From the NCBI GenBank assembly GCA_937915915.1, contig CALGGN010000237.1, positions 1 to 7,584 of the forward strand: a DNA stretch of 7,584 nucleotides, written 5' to 3'. This DNA comes from an uncultured Selenomonas sp. (GTDB lineage Bacteria; Bacillota; Negativicutes; Selenomonadales; Selenomonadaceae). Position 1 is the first letter of the stretch; each line of letters starts with the position of its first letter. The notes beneath the pieces were generated by a model. The model was given only the letters and a program-made list of their open reading frames with translations. It did not search any database and was not told the DNA's origin. The position numbers and the translations under genes were made by a program. Positions 6,560 through 7,584 of the stretch are shown here, in pieces.

Positions 6560-7087
6560 ATGAGGCGAAGGGAGCATTATATCATTGACGGCTATAACCT
6601 CATCCACGCATGGCCGGAGCTGAAGGCGCTGCAGTCCAATCTTTCGGAGGCGCGGGACAGGCTCATCCATGTTCTTTCGGAATATGGCGCTTATGAAAAT
6701 TTGGATATTACGATTGTTTTTGATGCGTTGTTCACAGAGGATGAGGAACATACGGAAAAGCCGCATCAGCATCTTGAGATCATTTATACCGGCGCGGGGG
6801 AAACCGCAGACAGCCGTATCGAGCGCATCGCCTATGCATCGGTCAGAAGGGGGCGCGAGGTGCATGTGGTAAGCTCCGATGGCGCTGTGGAGAGCGTGAT
6901 TCTTGGGGCAGGCGCCTATCGGCATCCCTCTGCGGAATTCCGGCGTGCCGTGCGAAAGGCCAAGAAACAGATACAGCAGGAGTACCTCGGGCCGGTGATA
7001 TTGCCGCTGGCCAGAAACGAGGTCGGAGGACAGCTGGATGCAGATACGAGCGCAAAATTGGACGCCTTCCGCAAGCGGCGCGACTGA
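6560..7087 (+). CDS. rae1: NYN/PIN-like domain ribonuclease, Rae1 (YacP) family
   Basis: The 175-residue product matches the YacP/Rae1 family, which in Bacillus subtilis is an endoribonuclease that enters the ribosomal A site and cuts certain mRNAs during translation. The NYN (PIN-like) fold shows YIIDGYNLIHAWPEL (7-21) with acidic D10 and N13, TIVFDAL (51-57) with D55, ETADSRIERI (81-90) with D84, and VVSSDGAVES (103-112) with D107. Together these form the expected acidic metal-binding centre. The tail (about 125-175) is basic and helical. One base separates it from rlmB, and sigH comes next, the same order as in Bacillus; this context supports the assignment more strongly than motifs alone. 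No terminator is evident after the stop, though a new promoter follows at once. Its activity in this organism is inferred from the family. Confidence 0.9.
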   Translation: MRRREHYIIDGYNLIHAWPELKALQSNLSEARDRLIHVLSEYGAYENLDITIVFDALFTEDEEHTEKPHQHLEIIYTGAGETADSRIERIAYASVRRGREVHVVSSDGAVESVILGAGAYRHPSAEFRRAVRKAKKQIQQEYLGPVILPLARNEVGGQLDADTSAKLDAFRKRRD

Positions 7088-7128
7088 GCGTATAGCATCG
7101 GTTTCACGAGATTGTCTGTGCACAAGTC

Positions 7129-7158
7129 TTGACGAGTCAGCTGTTGGTGGGGTATAAT
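7129..7158 (+). promoter_or_regulatory. Strong sigma-A-type promoter upstream of sigH
   Basis: TTGACG (7129-7134) and a perfect TATAAT (7153-7158) are 18 nt apart, 11 of 12 consensus bases in all. Transcription should start near 7165, giving a leader of about 85 nt before ATG 7251. It is the best promoter in the window. Confidence 0.85.
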
Positions 7159-7170
7159 TTTGGTGTTGGG

Positions 7171-7209
7171 GATTCTCGGAAGAGAGTCTTTCACGGTGCT
7201 TGAAGCATC
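7171..7209 (+). promoter_or_regulatory. Two small hairpins in the sigH leader
   Basis: GATTCTC (7171-7177) and GAGAGTC (7182-7188) pair (one G-U) around the GNRA-type loop GGAA, followed by TTTC. This hairpin would lie within about ten bases of the predicted transcript 5' end. A second stem, GGTGCT with AGCATC (7195-7209), contains the alternative TTG start at 7200. They may stabilise the mRNA or modulate early transcription. The pairing is seen; any function is inference. Confidence 0.4.
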
Positions 7210-7250
7210 AGGAATACGCAGCCGCGTTTTCGGATTATGGGGGTCATGCG

Positions 7251-7533
7251 ATGGAAGCGGAATCCACTATGGAGCAGAATATAGAAGAGTACAATGAATT
7301 TGACCAACTTACGGATGAAGAACTCATCCTTGAGATCAAGGACAATCTCAACAATTCCGCGCTGGATTACATCATCAACAAATATCGGAACTTCGTGAGG
7401 GCGAAGGCCCGTTCCTACTTCTTGATCGGGGCGGACCGCGAGGATATCATTCAGGAGGGCATGATCGGCTTTTACAAGGCCATCCGTGATTTCCGGAATG
7501 ATAAGCTGTCTTCCTTCCGCGCCTTTGCGGAGC
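7251..7533 (+). CDS. sigH: RNA polymerase sigma factor SigH (sigma-30 family), N-terminal part, truncated by adapter
   Basis: The 94 native residues are the N-terminal part of a SigH-type sigma-70 factor, usually about 215 residues. YIINKYRNFVRAKARSYFLIG (from residue 40) is region 2.1. DREDIIQEGMIGFYKAIRDF (62-81), in region 2.2, is the core-polymerase contact and is nearly identical to Bacillus SigH. SigH directs transition-phase, competence and early sporulation genes in Bacillus; its regulon here is unknown. ATG 7251 is chosen because GGGGG (7239-7243) lies 7 nt upstream; an in-frame TTG at 7200 would add 17 residues. At 7534 the gene runs into Illumina adapter. The open frame continues to a TGA at 7554-7556, but its last residues are adapter-encoded and must be discarded. 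Base 7533 (C) fits the first base of the Leu codon expected after FAE. Regions 2.3 to 4 are missing, through library or assembly truncation and not mutation. Confidence 0.95.
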
Positions 7534-7584
7534 AGATCGGAAGAGCACACGTCTGAACTCCAGTCACGATCAGATCTCGTATGC
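7534..7584 (+). other. Illumina TruSeq index adapter (artefact, not genomic)
   Basis: The tail begins AGATCGGAAGAGCACACGTC at 7534 and continues through the standard TruSeq read-through sequence to CCAGTCAC (7560-7567). Then come the six-base index GATCAG (7568-7573) and ATCTCGTATGC (7574-7584), the start of the constant segment after the index. Order and spacing match the known adapter layout exactly. It should be trimmed; coding sequence called across it is spurious. Confidence 0.99.

Overview
This window reads as ordinary, well-conserved bacterial chromosome from a Gram-positive-lineage (Firmicutes/Bacillota) organism, all genes on the + strand. The gene order resembles two housekeeping neighbourhoods of Bacillus: ispE-(regulator)-glmU-prs and rlmB-rae1(yacP)-sigH. 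Here they lie next to each other, joined by glmS. The GC-rich coding sequence, an FCD-type GntR regulator between ispE and glmU (where Bacillus has purR), and the kind of GC-rich palindromic intergenic repeat after prs suggest a member of the Negativicutes (Selenomonas-like). That placement is inference from layout and recall, not from a search.

Layout. 1-441 is the C-terminal half of IspE (isoprenoid precursor synthesis), cut by the left end. A 45-nt near-perfect palindrome (441-485) separates it from a GntR/FCD regulator (520-1242). One base after the regulator's stop comes glmU (1244-2608), then prs (2682-3629). A 134-nt gap with a GC-rich REP-like double hairpin leads to glmS (3765-5594), which ends at a clear stem-loop terminator (5617-5642). 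A putative promoter (5650-5678) then starts rlmB (5797-6558, start uncertain), followed one base later by rae1/yacP (6560-7087). A strong sigma-A-type promoter (7129-7158) with a structured leader drives sigH (from 7251), whose reading frame is broken off at 7533.

How the genes fit together. GlmS makes glucosamine-6-phosphate and GlmU makes UDP-GlcNAc, so these two supply peptidoglycan and envelope precursors. Prs makes PRPP for nucleotides, histidine and tryptophan. IspE feeds the MEP isoprenoid pathway, needed among other things for the undecaprenyl carrier. RlmB and Rae1 act on ribosomes and translated mRNA. SigH is an alternative sigma factor.

The last 51 bases (7534-7584) are not biological. 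They are an Illumina TruSeq index adapter, including the hexamer GATCAG, fused to the truncated sigH gene. The contig end is therefore a library artefact, and the apparent sigH stop codon lies in adapter sequence. I found no CRISPR array, transposase, tRNA, rRNA or phage gene, and nothing that I would call an undescribed system. The points worth checking are the two palindromic intergenic elements, the regulator, and the adapter junction.
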